Program-made: the position numbers and the translations under genes
From: Trematomus loennbergii
Taxonomy: Eukaryota > Chordata > Actinopteri > Perciformes > Nototheniidae
Direction of reading: 5' to 3'
DNA length: 64,000 nt
Assembly: GCA_012861695.1 (NCBI GenBank)
Contig: JAAOOA010000127.1
Span: forward strand, 22,185,267 to 22,249,266
Notes under the pieces: generated by a model
The model's input: the letters and a program-made list of their open reading frames with translations, nothing else
The model's database searches: none
What the model was told of the DNA's origin: nothing
In this document: positions 34,918 through 46,959 of the stretch, one piece after another
Layout of the letters: each line of letters begins with the position of its first letter
How positions within the stretch are numbered: the first letter of the stretch is position 1

Positions 34918-37900
34918 TTATATCTCTCACAGGCTCCGCCCTCTACTGGACTCTATGGGTACTACCTTATCATGCAAGCATTCACCTACTGAGATTTCTA
35001 TAGACGTAGCCGGCCCCGGGGCGGGCCTACCTGAATGCGTGCGCATCTCACTTCCCTATAAAAGGAGGCCTCGCCTCCTGACCACCATCCTTTACTCTTC
35101 AGCGAGCGGAGGTGATAGCCTAGCACTGAGTCCGAGACGTATTATTTGAGAGAAAGGAAGAAAGTAAACGAGTATTTTTTTAAATCATGCCCTGGATTAA
35201 ATAGCGGGCGTCGATCCCCACCACCTCTGTTTCGAGTGTGCCAGGATATGGCCGAGGCGGTGCAATTCACGTTCACCATTCCTTCCGGGTCCGGCGTCCA
35301 TGGAAGTCCACCGCCCAGAGCTGTACTCTCCCTGGATGATGATCATGGCGGCGGGTGTGTGGGCTACTCGCTCATTGCTAGAGATGCCCCCGCCTCACAA
35401 GGTCAGAGCGATTATTGGGCCGCAAGGCCGAATAAGTAGCTTGGTCCACGGGCCTTGCCCCAGGCCTCGGTGGCTTCACATGATATAGGGGCGACCCTAC
35501 TTCATCACAGGCCACCGCCGCTGCCTGCCGTGTGATGTCCCTGGGATATCACGCCGCATGGCACTTTCCAAAGAGGACCGTGTTGATCTCCTGGGAGTCC
35601 CCGTGTTTACGGAAGGGCTCTTTGGATCGATCTCCTTGCTCACGGGCCGCGGTGCGTTCAAAGACCTCAGTAGAGAGAAGAGTCACCGCTGCAGACGAGA
35701 GAGCGCAGCGCGACGGTGAGACGAAGGGAGAGGTGCCGGCACGGAGATCCCGTGCCCGCGGTGCCCTCCACCTCTTCGGCCCACCCCGTGGAACCGGCGT
35801 GTCGGCACTCACGGGGACGGGCTGCCCAGCCCCGGCAGGCTCCGCAGCAGCAGAGAGCGGCCTATCTCTCCGTCCGGACGAGAGGGCGAATCCCGCCTCC
35901 TCCCTGTACAATGCACAGATCACTACGTTTTCTAAATAAAAATGAGGTTGATCTGTATCCAAATCTAGGTGTCTTTTGTTTTCACAAATGCTACACTTAC
36001 ACACAATGTTAACCGTACAAATTCCCCATTCGCTGCCCCAGCTGTAGCTCCTGTAAAGGAGGTGACTAGTGGGCATGCGCAGATGAGAGGGATGAACCGC
36101 AGGGAGTGCTATCTAAAGGAAAGCGCTATGCGGTTACAGGGACATTATGGCCGGCGTATTGCTGTCAGAGAACACACTACGCCTAGAGCAAAGACTCCAG
36201 TTAATGCAGTTTACCGTAGTGGTAAAGGCTGCATTATGGCGGAGCCCGCACTCACACAAGAGCGCGTGGCGGTGCGTTCAGGGACCTTAGTAAAAACACA
36301 CTACGCCTATAAAAACTCGATTAATGCTGTTTACCGTAGTGGTGAGAACAGCATTATGGTGGAGCGCGCGACACAAGAGCGTGAGGCGGTGCGTTCAGGT
36401 ACCTCAGTAAATAATCGGCCCTTTCTGTGTCGACCCTCCATGGGCAAATCTTCCATTCATGGGGAGTTTTGCGGAACGGGTCAAGGGTCACACAGCTGAG
36501 GGCTTGTCCATAAACACAATGTTATGGGGAATGGAAACTCAGCTGTGTACTAATAGGGTGGATGGACAGGTCGCTGAAACGGGGCTATTCACTCCAGTTT
36601 TGCAGCGTCCCACCTCCTTTTATGGGCATGCGAGAGGTAAATCTGTCCTCCCAGGAGGAGATGAGTTTCCTCTCATAAGAGATTCGGGCTCTGGTGCAGA
36701 AGCAGGCTGTGTCTGTTGTGCACCCTCAGCACAGAGAAAAGGGTCTTTATTCCATGTACTTCCTGGTTTCAGGAAGACAGGGGAATTCAGACCTATTCTA
36801 GATCTCGCGGCCTGAATCGCCACATTTCCTGCAGGAAATTCCGCATGGTAACTATGAAACAGTTACTGGGCTTGTGCAGCCAGGCGATTGGTTCACCACC
36901 ATCGACCTGAAAGACGCGTACTTTCATGTAGAAATTGCTCCAGAGCACAGAAAGTATCTGCGTTTTGCCTTCCAGGGGATAGCCTACGAGTACAACAGGC
37001 TGCCGTTCGGCTATTCCCTATCCCCACGCACATTCAGCAAATGTGTGGCCACAGCGCTTTAACCGCTGCGCGCCCACGGCATGAGAGTTTTCTTTTACCT
37101 AGACGACCTCATAGTCATGGCTGGGTCCCGGGAACAGGCAATGTTTTGCACAGCACGATTGATCACACACCTAACCAAATTAGGCTTTGCGATCAATTGG
37201 AAAAAGAGCACCCCCATACCTCACCAACAGGCGTTGTATTTGGGAGTGGTGCTCGATGCAGACGCGCTACGCGCCACCCTGTCAGAGAGCAGACGTGCGT
37301 CCCTTCTCCGGGCGGTGCACAGGCTGCGACAGGGGGCGACAGTGACAGCTTTAACTGTCATGCAGACTCTGGGTCTCATGGCGGCTGCTCACATTGTGGT
37401 CCCGCTGGGGTTACTACATATGCGCCGCCTGCAGAGGTGGTTCTCCAGCCTGCGTTTGGATCCCAAGAGGCACAAACGGCGGCTGGTGACCATCCCCCCC
37501 TCAGTGGAGGGCAACCTCCGGTTTTGGGGGTCCCCGGATCACCTCCGGAGGGGGTCTCCACTGGGACGGGTGACCTCCTACATCACAGTGTTCACGGACA
37601 TCCAGAACAGGATGGGGAGGGACCTGCCTGAAGAGGGCTATAGGTGGGCGCTGGGCTCTACGGAGTCTCGACACAGCAACCTCCTAGAGCTACGGGCGGT
37701 AGTGTTAGTTCTCCGGCATTTCATGCCCCTAATTCAAGGGAGTGACTGGAAAAGCTCTGTCCAAGAAACGCCTGGCAGGCTGGCTTTGCGAAGCCATTGC
37801 ACACGCCTACAAGCAGGCAGGGAGAGCCTGTCCCATGGGGGTCCGTGCGCACTCCACACGAGCTGTGGCTGCATCAACAGCCTTATTCAGCGGTGTGAGT

Positions 37901-38248
37901 GTGGAGGATATATGCACGGCGGCGTCTTGGTCAACGCCAGGCCCCTTCATAAAGTTTTACGTATTGTAACGCTTGTTATATTAACACAGGCGGAGCCCTC
38001 TACCTTGGGGGCACTGTCTGTCCTATACCGCTCGCTGAAGAGTGGTGTAGGATGGTGGTCAGGAGGCGAGGCCTCCTTTTTTATAGGGAAGTGAGATGCG
38101 CACGCATTCAGGTAGGCCCGCCCCGGGGCCGGCTACGTCTATAGAAATCTCAGTAGGTGAATGCTTGCATGATAAGGTAGTACCCATAGAGTCCAGTAGA
38201 GGGCTCCGCCTGTGTTAATATAACAAGGGTTACAATACGTAACCCGGC
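34918..38248 (+). mobile_element. DIRS-type tyrosine-recombinase retroelement (decayed)
   Basis: Inverted terminal repeats: GGACTCTATGGGTACTACCT at about 34950 and its complement near 38190, continuing through CCGGCCCCGGGGCGGGCC and AAAAGGAGGCCTCGCCTCCT. Reverse transcriptase pieces lie at 36716-37062 (FRKTGEFRPILDL, TIDLKDAYFHVEI, LPFGYSLSPRTF) and from 37081 (FYLDDLIV, catalytic YLDD). RNase H follows (VFTDIQ, SRHSNLLELRAVV, to about 37738). A tyrosine recombinase C-terminus lies at 37742-37969 (HSTRAVAAS with the HxxR pair, then FIKFY). An in-frame stop at 37060-37062, a frameshift near 36870 and loss of most of the recombinase make it dead. A right-end segment (37962-38013) recurs inverted at 38190-38250, like the internal complementary region of DIRS. 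Confidence 0.85.
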
Positions 38249-38461
38249 GTTTTGTCCGTTCTGTGGAAACCACCTGGGCCACGTGACACGGTTTTTGCTC
38301 ATCACGATATACTTTCTCGTGCGCACGAGATACGTTCTCGTGCACACAAGAAAGTTACAGGTTCGCCAAGTAGGAAGTGGAGCTGTGCCTTTTACACACA
38401 GCCTTCGATGTGTTTACCTTCATTATACAGCTAAAGATCAACTGCAGGCTACTTTGTTTTA

Positions 38462-38545
38462 AACACACACACCTCTACACACACACACACCTCTACACAC
38501 ACACACACACACACCTCTACACACACACACACCTCTACACACATC
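38462..38545. repeat. CA microsatellite with CACCTCTACA interruptions
   Basis: Repeated ACACACACACCTCTAC units within the left arm of the fold-back element. The right arm (about 39958-39995) has a shorter GT run, so the arms have diverged here by repeat-length change. Confidence 0.85.
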
Positions 38546-40289
38546 GAACTGCCCGATTATTCCCCCTATTACTCGTTTTATGAAGGAAATGTCCGGTCCA
38601 CAAGGCGCATGACGTGTGTGTTTGTGCTCTGCTCAGCTCCGCTCTGTGTGTGTGTGTTCGGTGTGTTTGTGAATGTCCGACACCGGCATTTGTTTTCAAA
38701 TGACCATGAACAGTAATTTACACACATCTGGCCAACTCCATAGGTATATGTGTGTGTTCCCAAATGAAATAAATGTGTTTAATCTTAATCTCGATGTAGT
38801 GCTCAGTGCTGTCGGAGTGCAGGGAACACTGCAGTCAACTCAGCCGTCTCTCGCGTTTGCTTGGTCAAATCAGCAGCTCTTCATTTTTGAGTGCGCGATT
38901 AATAGCGCCTTTACGGTAATTGGCCGAGAAGCGGCACTGACTGAGTACAAGAGTAAAATAATGCATGTTTTTGTGCTATATTTGCGATAAAAATGATTTT
39001 TTAGCCCTAAGTTCTTAATAAAATTGGTACTGTTGGACTCAGTACTTGTTAGACTACTACCAAAATACAATGAAGTACTTTTACTGTGTACTTTTTGAGT
39101 AATACTCTGTCAAACTCCCCTCCTGAGTACAATCATTTATGTATTTTGCTATATTTGTTGAGGGATAAAATTATTTGTTACCATAAGTTCTACATGAAAT
39201 TGATACTGTTGGACTCAGTAGGCCTACTTGGACTACTAGCACAAGTATAATCAAGTATTTTTACTCTGTACTTTTTGAGTAATACTTGGTTAAACTCCTG
39301 TCCTGAGTACAATAATTCATAGTTTATATACAATACAGGAATTATTGTAGGAGTTTGACCGAGTATTAATCAAAAAGTATACAGTAAAGTACTTGATTGT
39401 ACTTGTGCTAGTAGCTAGTCCAAGTAGTACTGAGTCCAACATCAATTTCATGTAGAACTTTTTGCAAAAAAGTACTGAGTCCAACAGTACCAATTTTATT
39501 AAGAACTTATGGCTAAAAATCATTTTATCTCTCATCAAATATAGCAGAAGTGGCATGATTTTGTTCTCAGGAGGGGGCTTTGAGAGAGTATTACCCAAAA
39601 AGTACACAGTAAAAGTACTTCATTTTATTGTTGGTAGTCAAACTAGGACTGAGTCAAACAGTGTCAGTTTTATTAAGAACTTATGGTACAAATTATTTGT
39701 ATCGCAAATCAAGCAGAAAAAACATGCATTATTTTATTCTTGTACTAGCGTCAGTGCCGCTTCTCGGCGATTACCGTAAAGGCGCGATTAATTGCGCAAA
39801 CGCGAGAGACGGCTGAGTTGACCGCATTACGGACGACAGTATCTTAATATCTTCTGAAAATAAATGCGAGTGTCACACACACACACGCCCGCCCTGGTGA
39901 CCGGACATCTCCTTCATAAGACGAATAATAATAAGGCATAATAATTGGGCAGTTCGATGTGTGTGTATAGGTGTGTGTGTGTGTGTGTGTATAGAGTTGT
40001 GCGTGGTTAAAACAAAGCAGCCTGCAGTCGCTCTTTAGCTGTCTAATGAAGGTAAACGCTGTGTGTAAAAGGCACAGCTCCACTTCCTACTTGGCGAACC
40101 TGTAATATCGTGATGAGCAAAACCATGTCACTTTGCCCAGGTGGTTTCCACAGAACGGACAAAACATGTTTACCGACCATAAACAACATGTTTAACGACC
40201 ATAAACACACTCGTGCCGTCCATAGGTACCGGCGGTCTATCAGCCAAAACAAACTTAAGTTTGTGTCAATCACTTGCACGTCACTTCTG

Positions 40290-41385
40290 AGGCCTGTACT
40301 ACGAAGCTGGTTCAACTTAACCTGGATATGTTGGAGTTAGCCGGTTGGCCTAAGCCAAAACATACGCGCTGGCGCTAAGCTGTACTACGACGCCGGTTAT
40401 CAAGTGGATCGCTCAAGCCAGCCGTGTCCTATCTAGTTAGGTGCGCGTTCACATGAAAGGGGTGGTATTTGGAGCATTCGACCAATCTCAAACACGGACA
40501 ACCGTACTGACAGCGCAGCGTCATACTTCCTGAATGAAAAGTGAACTTTAATATTAGTCAAATATGAAGAAGTTAAACTTTAAACATCCATGTCTTAAAC
40601 ACTTTATCCAGGATAAAAGCCACATAGCTGCACCTGCAAGGTGAATACAGCTGGTAAAAGAAAAAGTGTTTGAATGCGTACATTAACAGGTTTATGAAAT
40701 CACTGCCCCGTCCAAGACACGAGTGGATCTGACTTTAATTAGGAGAATTTGACTCGAGTGTTTCGTCAATTTAATGTGTTGCTTAAAATAATACTTCTGC
40801 ATACAGTATGTGACACTGTGAGTGTTGCACGGCCAGATACGGCTCAGCTGACTCAGATAAGGAAATATATGATACATTATGATGTGATATGATATGAATG
40901 ATAATGGCACACATCGACGTCTGCACTCACAGTGCCGCGGACTGTACTTAATGTTACTCTGATCCGGTTACTTATGTCGTGGCAGATATTTAAGTAAGCT
41001 TTCTTAACGCTAATATTATAATAGTCAGATTGCTCTGAAGATGGGAGGGGATATTGTATTAATTTTCACGTTCACACAGTCAGTTGATTTTGGCCGGCTG
41101 TCTTTCCTGCAACGGCAGTTTTTCTGTATTTCCTCTATCCTGTAATATGAATTGATAGCTTTAAACTCCGCACACGGAGCTCTGATTGGTCAGCAGGCGG
41201 TGCTTTCACTGAGTTGATCTCTTAGCCTGCCACCTAACCTGCTCCGGAGCAGGTTTGCCGCTCAGCATAAGTTACCATGGAAATCTAGCCTGCTAAAAAG
41301 AGAACCAGCGTCGTAGGACCGGAAAGCCCGAGATTTCCCTGAATTTAGCCGGCTAAGCGAAAATCCAGCTTCGTAGTACAGGCCT
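40290..41385. mobile_element. PIF/Harbinger-like non-autonomous element in the right arm
   Basis: The element is 1096 bp. The ends AGGCCTGTACTACGAAGCTG are inverted at both termini. CTG is duplicated (40287-40289 and 41386-41388), judged against the uninterrupted left arm (ACTTCTGGTATGATGG in complement). A 3-bp CWG duplication fits PIF/Harbinger. Subterminal variants of the end motif occur near 40379 and 41302. No transposase seen. Confidence 0.75.
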
Positions 41386-42217
41386 CTGGTATGATGGGCA
41401 TTCCCTTTCCGGTTTGATTCTCTAGTTTGTTAAAGTGTTTCGGCAAATGTTAAAGTGTTTCGGGAAATGTTAAAGTGTTTCGGGAAATGTGTTTCGACAT
41501 TTATACATTTGTTTTATAAAATGTAATTTTGTTTTTATAAAATGTAAATTTGTTCTCGCTTTGTAAAAGTGTTTCGCATCTTGTTAATTTGTTTTTGTTA
41601 ATGTTAAATTGTTTTTTCTTTGGTAAAAGTGTTTCGCTAAAGTAATTTTGTTTTATAAAATGTAAATTTGTTTTATAAAATGTTAATTTGTCTCAAGCTT
41701 TGTTAAAGTGTTTCACACTCTGTAATTGTCGATTGCACTTCTCAGCCACCGTACATTGTTTAGAGTCACAAACAAATCACTGAGAAAAATGAATATTAGT
41801 AGCCTTTAAATAATAGGAAAATATGGCCTCAAGTGCGTAACTGTCAAGGAAACAGAACGGTGTATAAGGTTCTTGTTTGAGTGAACAACAGTGGCAGTTT
41901 GACTATTTACCCAAAATAGTCGTTAAACAAGTAAAACAAAAGTCTACAATGTTTGTCCACACACCTGGATCAGCTCTGGCTGAAACAAAGTTAATTTAAA
42001 CTACTGCCTTTCTCTTACAAACACCATAAATCCTCTCCTAACTTCGAACCAAACAACAAAACATCAACAGTTAGCTAAACAGTACCTCATCAATTCACCC
42101 ATGTTTAACGGTCACTCCCCCTTATTTCCCTCCTTCCTCAACGACGTGCTTGGCCGTTATTGCCACCACTCCTAATATGGGCATAGCATTTGACAAAAGT
42201 ACCCCCCACTTTTGATT

Positions 42218-42342
42218 TGTGCCATTCTGATTGGAGGAGAGGAATATCAATCATCCACTGGAACAAATGCTGTACATGGCCGGCCAAACACTGTCAACAA
42301 CTGAACTAGACACTTTTAGGACGGATTTGAAGCCCACACAGG
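42218..42342 (+). promoter_or_regulatory. Candidate non-coding first exon of bpgm
   Basis: A stretch ending GAAGCCCACACAG|GGTAAG-type donor (exon end about 42342) lies 490 bp upstream of the acceptor at 42831. No clear TATA box. It is inferred only from the donor and from the need for a 5' exon. Confidence 0.4.
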
Positions 42343-42853
42343 GTAAGATTACATTTTCACAATATTATGATCGTTCGAGACGTCACATTAAGTAGTTTTG
42401 TTCCTTACATGTTTGTCTTGTCCCTAACGCGGACTGAGCGACCATGAAATACTGTATTAGCAACACGTCCATCCATCCTTTCAGGCTTGCTAATAAGCTT
42501 TGCAGAATCCAATGCAATATGTGCATACAGTAGTGAGCTAACGTTATCATTCATTCATTTATTTATCATTATCTTGTGTACAGCCTTTCAATAAAGCCAG
42601 GGATAGCTACTGTAAGGTTAGCTATCTGCCTTTAGCCTGTTACCCTTTTAAGACAACCTCTAACCTTTTGCTGGCACTGCCTCTAAAGTACCTTCTGCTG
42701 GTTTCATATACACAGACCTGTGACTTTATGTGAGGTTAGCTGGAGATTTGATGTATTATATTCATATATTTTCACTTGTGTTATCACCAACTGCAAAACT
42801 GTTTTGATAATGTTTTACTGAATGTGTGCAGGCTTCTGCTGGAGGTGCTTCGG

Positions 42854-44518
42854 ATGTCCAAATACAAACTGTTTCTGCTGAGGCATGGGGAGGGGGCCTG
42901 GAACAAAGAGAACCGGTTCTGCAGCTGGGTTGACCAGAAGCTGAGCGAGGATGGGCTGAAGGAGGCCCAGGACTGTGGCAGGCTGCTGAAGGAACAGGGC
43001 TACAAGTTCGACTTAGTATTCACCTCCCTACTCAGCCGCTCCATCCAGACAGCATGGCTTGTTCTGGAGGCTATGGGTCAGGAGTGGGTTCCTGTGATCA
43101 AGTCCTGGAGACTGAATGAGCGGCACTATGGTTCCCTCATTGGCCTGAACCGGGCGGAGATGGCTAAAGAACATGGAGAGGAACAGGTGAAGGTATGGAG
43201 AAGAAGCTACAACGTCACTCCACCTCCAATTGAGGAATCCCACCCTTACTTCCTGGAAATCTACAATGACCGCAGATACACCACTTGTGACGTGCCAAAG
43301 GAGAACCTTCCCAGGGCAGAGAGCCTGAAGGAGGTGTTGGACCGGCTGCTTCCATACTGGGACAGCACTGTGGTGCCAGAGATAAAGCAAGGCAGGACTG
43401 TGCTCATTTCTGCTCATGGAAACAGCTGCAGGGCTCTGCTGAAACACCTGGAAGGTATGCTGCTATTATAAACAATGCTCTCTCAGTGTTTGTGTTGAGT
43501 GAATGCATTTAGTTGAATTCCACAACAGTTTCTGGACTCTACAGGCTGCCTTTTTTTAGTTGTCGCTCATTGAATTGTGAAGGGACTTCAAATCCCCAAA
43601 TGGAAAGTTGAACTTGTGTAAAAAGGCCAGTGAGTTTATGTTACATTTGGCTGTGGCTATTAAGTCCATGCTGACCTTTCACCACACCCATAAGCCGCTG
43701 AGGCCACAGTACACTCCTTACTTTACTCACATTGACTTTTACTTACTTGTATTTAGTACAGGATATGTATACAGGCTGGAATTGTGCTTTCTTTCGTAAT
43801 CTGGTAACATGGTTTTATTACGGCTTTAATTCATTATTGGCCAGGCATGGGACGATATAAAAATGTAATTTCACAGTTATCTGGCCGAAAATAATTACAT
43901 TTCACAATCATCCCCTTGATCATCAAATTATTAAAAACTTTTATTTGGCACTAAAATACAATCAAATACCGTTACCTTAGATTTAGTTAAGAAACAAATA
44001 TTTCTTATTGCATTACACATGTGAGACATTGTTTATATAAGGTAATCATAAAGTATAGGGTCCCTATGCATTTAAAGTATAAATACATTGAATTAATAGC
44101 AACATGTTGTAAATCTGTTCTTTCTTCCATGAACATTTTTGTATTTCTTCAATTATATTCAATTTTTAACACGTTTTTTACGCTTCAATTATAGCTTTTT
44201 AGAGAGCTTTTGCAGTCATTTTGATATTCTGGATTATCTGACAATGGAAAATCACAACAATTGATTTGAATTGATCATACTATACAAAGTTTTGACTTGT
44301 TTTTTTAGTGTGATATTAATATTCTTCTTCTTACTTCAACAGGTATATCAGATAAAGATATTGCCAGCGTGACTTTACCTACTGGTATACTTGTGCTGCT
44401 CGAGCTGGATGAAAACCTGAAGCCTGTGAAACCTCGACAGCTGCTGGGAGATCAAGTGAAGATTCAGGCGGCAATTAAAAAGGTAGAGGACCAGGGGAAA
44501 GCTATACCGTCAACTTGA
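42854..44518 (+). CDS. bpgm: Bisphosphoglycerate mutase
   Basis: Two coding exons, 42854-43454 and 44343-44518, joined in phase, give 258 residues (human BPGM has 259). It makes 2,3-bisphosphoglycerate from 1,3-bisphosphoglycerate in the red-cell Rapoport-Luebering shunt, lowering haemoglobin oxygen affinity, and has weak mutase and phosphatase activity. Visible: LRHGEGAWN with phospho-acceptor His11 (BPGM has GEGAWN where glycolytic PGAM has GESTWN), [22 protein letters not shown] with the catalytic Glu, [17 protein letters not shown], and [16 protein letters not shown] with the second histidine near 188. The start MSKYKL matches mammals exactly; the upstream in-frame ATG at 42776 lies before the acceptor at 42831 and is not used. 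No frame breaks. Confidence 0.97.
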
Positions 44519-46849
44519 ATGCACTGAACTGGCTGCAGCTCTGTTCTGCTCGCCTGTGTGCACTCTTATTAGGTCAACAGGTACTGTGAAAAGACTAAAA
44601 TAATAATAATATAACATCAGACAATAACAAAAACAACTTTCAAAGGATAGGTGTGAAAATGCTGTACGTGTAATAGTGGCCTGATCTGGGTACAGAAAAT
44701 GTGTCACAGGTACAACGGGAGCAGGAGGAAGTACTGTACTGTGTACTGTAAATGCTTTGATGCTAGGCTGAGTTGTATTTTGTGTACACACTGAATTTAA
44801 GCTAGATGTTCCTATGCCTGTATATTGTCCCTGAAGAGGTTATTTATTTATTTGCTTATTGATCTTACCATAAAGATTAATAGTAATTTGGTGAAGCTGA
44901 AAGAAACTTGAACTATATCATATCCAGAAAATGACTTTCTAAAAAATGCCTTTCTGTTACATTGATAAGCTTTAGGGACATTGACTTGCATTAAAACATT
45001 CGCCTTCAGTATTAATGTAATGCTAAGAATCAGCTATTGTTCGACACAACTTCTTTTAATAAGGGGATCATACAGGTCTTCTATTGATATAAGATTTAAA
45101 GCACTCTGTTACCAGATATGACCTCATAGAAATTGAAAGCCAGTATCTTATTTCAAAGATTTTGGTTAAAGTGAGCCACAGAAATGCTGAAAATATGCAA
45201 AACCACTGAAATCCATTACTGTCCCCCGCATACGAGTTACTTATATTTTTAACTTGCCTACACAGTAAGTTTAAGCTACCCAGCTCAAGTTGTTTTACTT
45301 TGAGGGTTTATAAAGTACAGAAAATAGGCTGAGTTGAAATCACTGGTGCTATATTTGGTGTGAAAACTGGATTATGCTTTAGGCTTTTTAAATTTTCTTA
45401 AATGAATCCCCTTCCAGATTAAATGCAACAAATGTGAATGGTGAGTAGCATTTGTTTGGATACATTTAAAGATTTGTAATTGTTATATACAGGCACTATT
45501 TTGGTTTTAACTTTCAATTATAACTTATTATAATACATTGATGTTTTAATGTGAAGTTAACATGTGAAAAAACGTTACAAACCCCTCTTGTGTCTGCACA
45601 TTGTGTCTTATAACATAATATCATTTTTGTCATCTCATGTTACGATGCTACTTCCTTGTTTTGTATCGTGTCTCGTGTCTGTATGTGAAATGCACTGTGC
45701 ATCACTTCTGTTTTTGTTTTCCTGTTATTTTTTGTAAGGTCAACATGGGAGAAGAGATACGAACATACATTTGTAGATACTAAAAGGATAAAACACTGTT
45801 ATATTTGTAATTTCATGTAAGACAATGTATTGCTTCCTTGCTGTTCACACCTTACCATGTGAAATTGAAATAAAAGGGAATTCCAATTTTCCTAAAAAGA
45901 TTATTGTCTCATTTATAAGCTTAATTTGTATCAGATGGTTTTCGCTTACTCACCAGGAAGGTGTGTTAAATGTTACACTGACATATACAGTAAATTGTGT
46001 TAGGAGCAATAAAATAAAATAGAAAACAAACAACTATGCTGTTTGGGAAGATACAGATATGCCTGCAATTTGGATTGTGGTCGCCTTGTGCCCACTGGAA
46101 ACAATAAACAGCTGAGTCTGAGGAGTGGCTCCTTATTTCTTAACCATTTCTATCATTTGGCCAAACCAATATTGATGAGCCAGGCAGAAACCCTCTAATT
46201 GGATGGAAAAGTTCTTGGATGAACACCGAGATCACCATGATTCTCATTCCCATCTTTCCTGAATTTCCCCAAGGCAATAAATAAAGTTCCATCTACAGTA
46301 CAGTACTGTATGTTGAGGCGATGATGTATCCCGATGGACATTAAATGTTGTATTCACATTTCTTAGCAAACCTGCATACACACCAGCAAGGAGGGCTAAT
46401 GAAGAGCTTTGACATTGAAAAGATTTTATATATTAAGGACAATGTTGTTAATGATTCTGAAAACCTGTGAGTTATATGCAGTTATTTAGTGCTGCAGATG
46501 TTTATGTCCAATCTTTATTTGTCTCTGGCAATTTGTCAGCAGTAGCAAGAGAAACAACAACGCAGGGCAAGAAGTATATGACAAAAGGCCCCCACAGACA
46601 TGCACATCATAAAACCTAAAGACTGTATATTATAAAACCACATAAATATAAGAGTAAAATGTAGAAAAGAAACCCCCAAACACACAACGTTTATAATTAT
46701 GTCAAAAAGACTAAGATCAAATCATCAGATTCAGTCAATTGTGTATAAATGAGAGGAATCATTATCATTACATTTGAAAGACATCCCTTAAATGAAACTG
46801 TGTACATGTACACACACACACACACACACACATGCGCACACACACACAT

Positions 46850-46913
<64 letters not shown>

Positions 46914-46959
46914 ACACCAGCCCCCGGTGCAGCTGCAGCAGGCGGAGCTGCATGCTGTG
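44519..46959. other. bpgm 3' region and spacer to cald1
   Basis: It holds the bpgm 3' untranslated region (AATAAA-type signals at about 44873 and 45870) and then AT-rich DNA without a recognised gene, up to a CA microsatellite. Confidence 0.5.
46809..46911. repeat. (CA)n microsatellite upstream of the candidate cald1 first exon
   Basis: About 100 bp of CA repeats with a few TGCG, TA and CG interruptions. The long Thr-His and Val-Cys reading frames on both strands are by-products of it. Confidence 0.95.

Larger units (their letters stand above)
34576..41753. mobile_element. 7.2 kb fold-back (palindromic) transposable element with two nested insertions
   Basis: The ends TACGGTGGCTGAGAAGTGCA and its reverse complement are flanked by the direct repeat CATTG at 34571-34575 and 41754-41758. 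The left arm is 34576-34917 plus 38249-39300; the right arm is 39310-40289 plus 41386-41753. The arms are reverse complements along their whole length, for example the GAAACACTTTAAC-rich blocks near the ends, TTCGCCAAGTAGGAAGTGGA at about 38355 against its complement at about 40080, and CTCAGCCGTCTCTCGCGTTT at about 38838 against about 39800. No transposase frame was seen, so it is non-autonomous or of unknown type. Superfamily not assigned; a 5-bp duplication fits few families cleanly. Confidence 0.8.

Noticed and set aside
35549..36076. 175-codon minus-strand frame in the DIRS region
   Set aside because: Antisense to the GC-rich 5' part of the element, no recognisable domain, and the element is transcribed on the plus strand.
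34918..38248. LTR retrotransposon or retrovirus-like provirus
   Set aside because: The terminal repeats are inverted, not direct. The element has a tyrosine-recombinase HxxR end rather than an integrase, and no protease or envelope is seen: DIRS, not LTR.
42776..42853. Upstream in-frame ATG extending bpgm by 26 codons
   Set aside because: It lies before the splice acceptor TGTGTGCAG at 42823-42831; the MSKYKL start after it matches the family exactly.
43028..43447. 139-codon minus-strand frame over bpgm
   Set aside because: Shadow of the strongly conserved bpgm exon, with no homology of its own.
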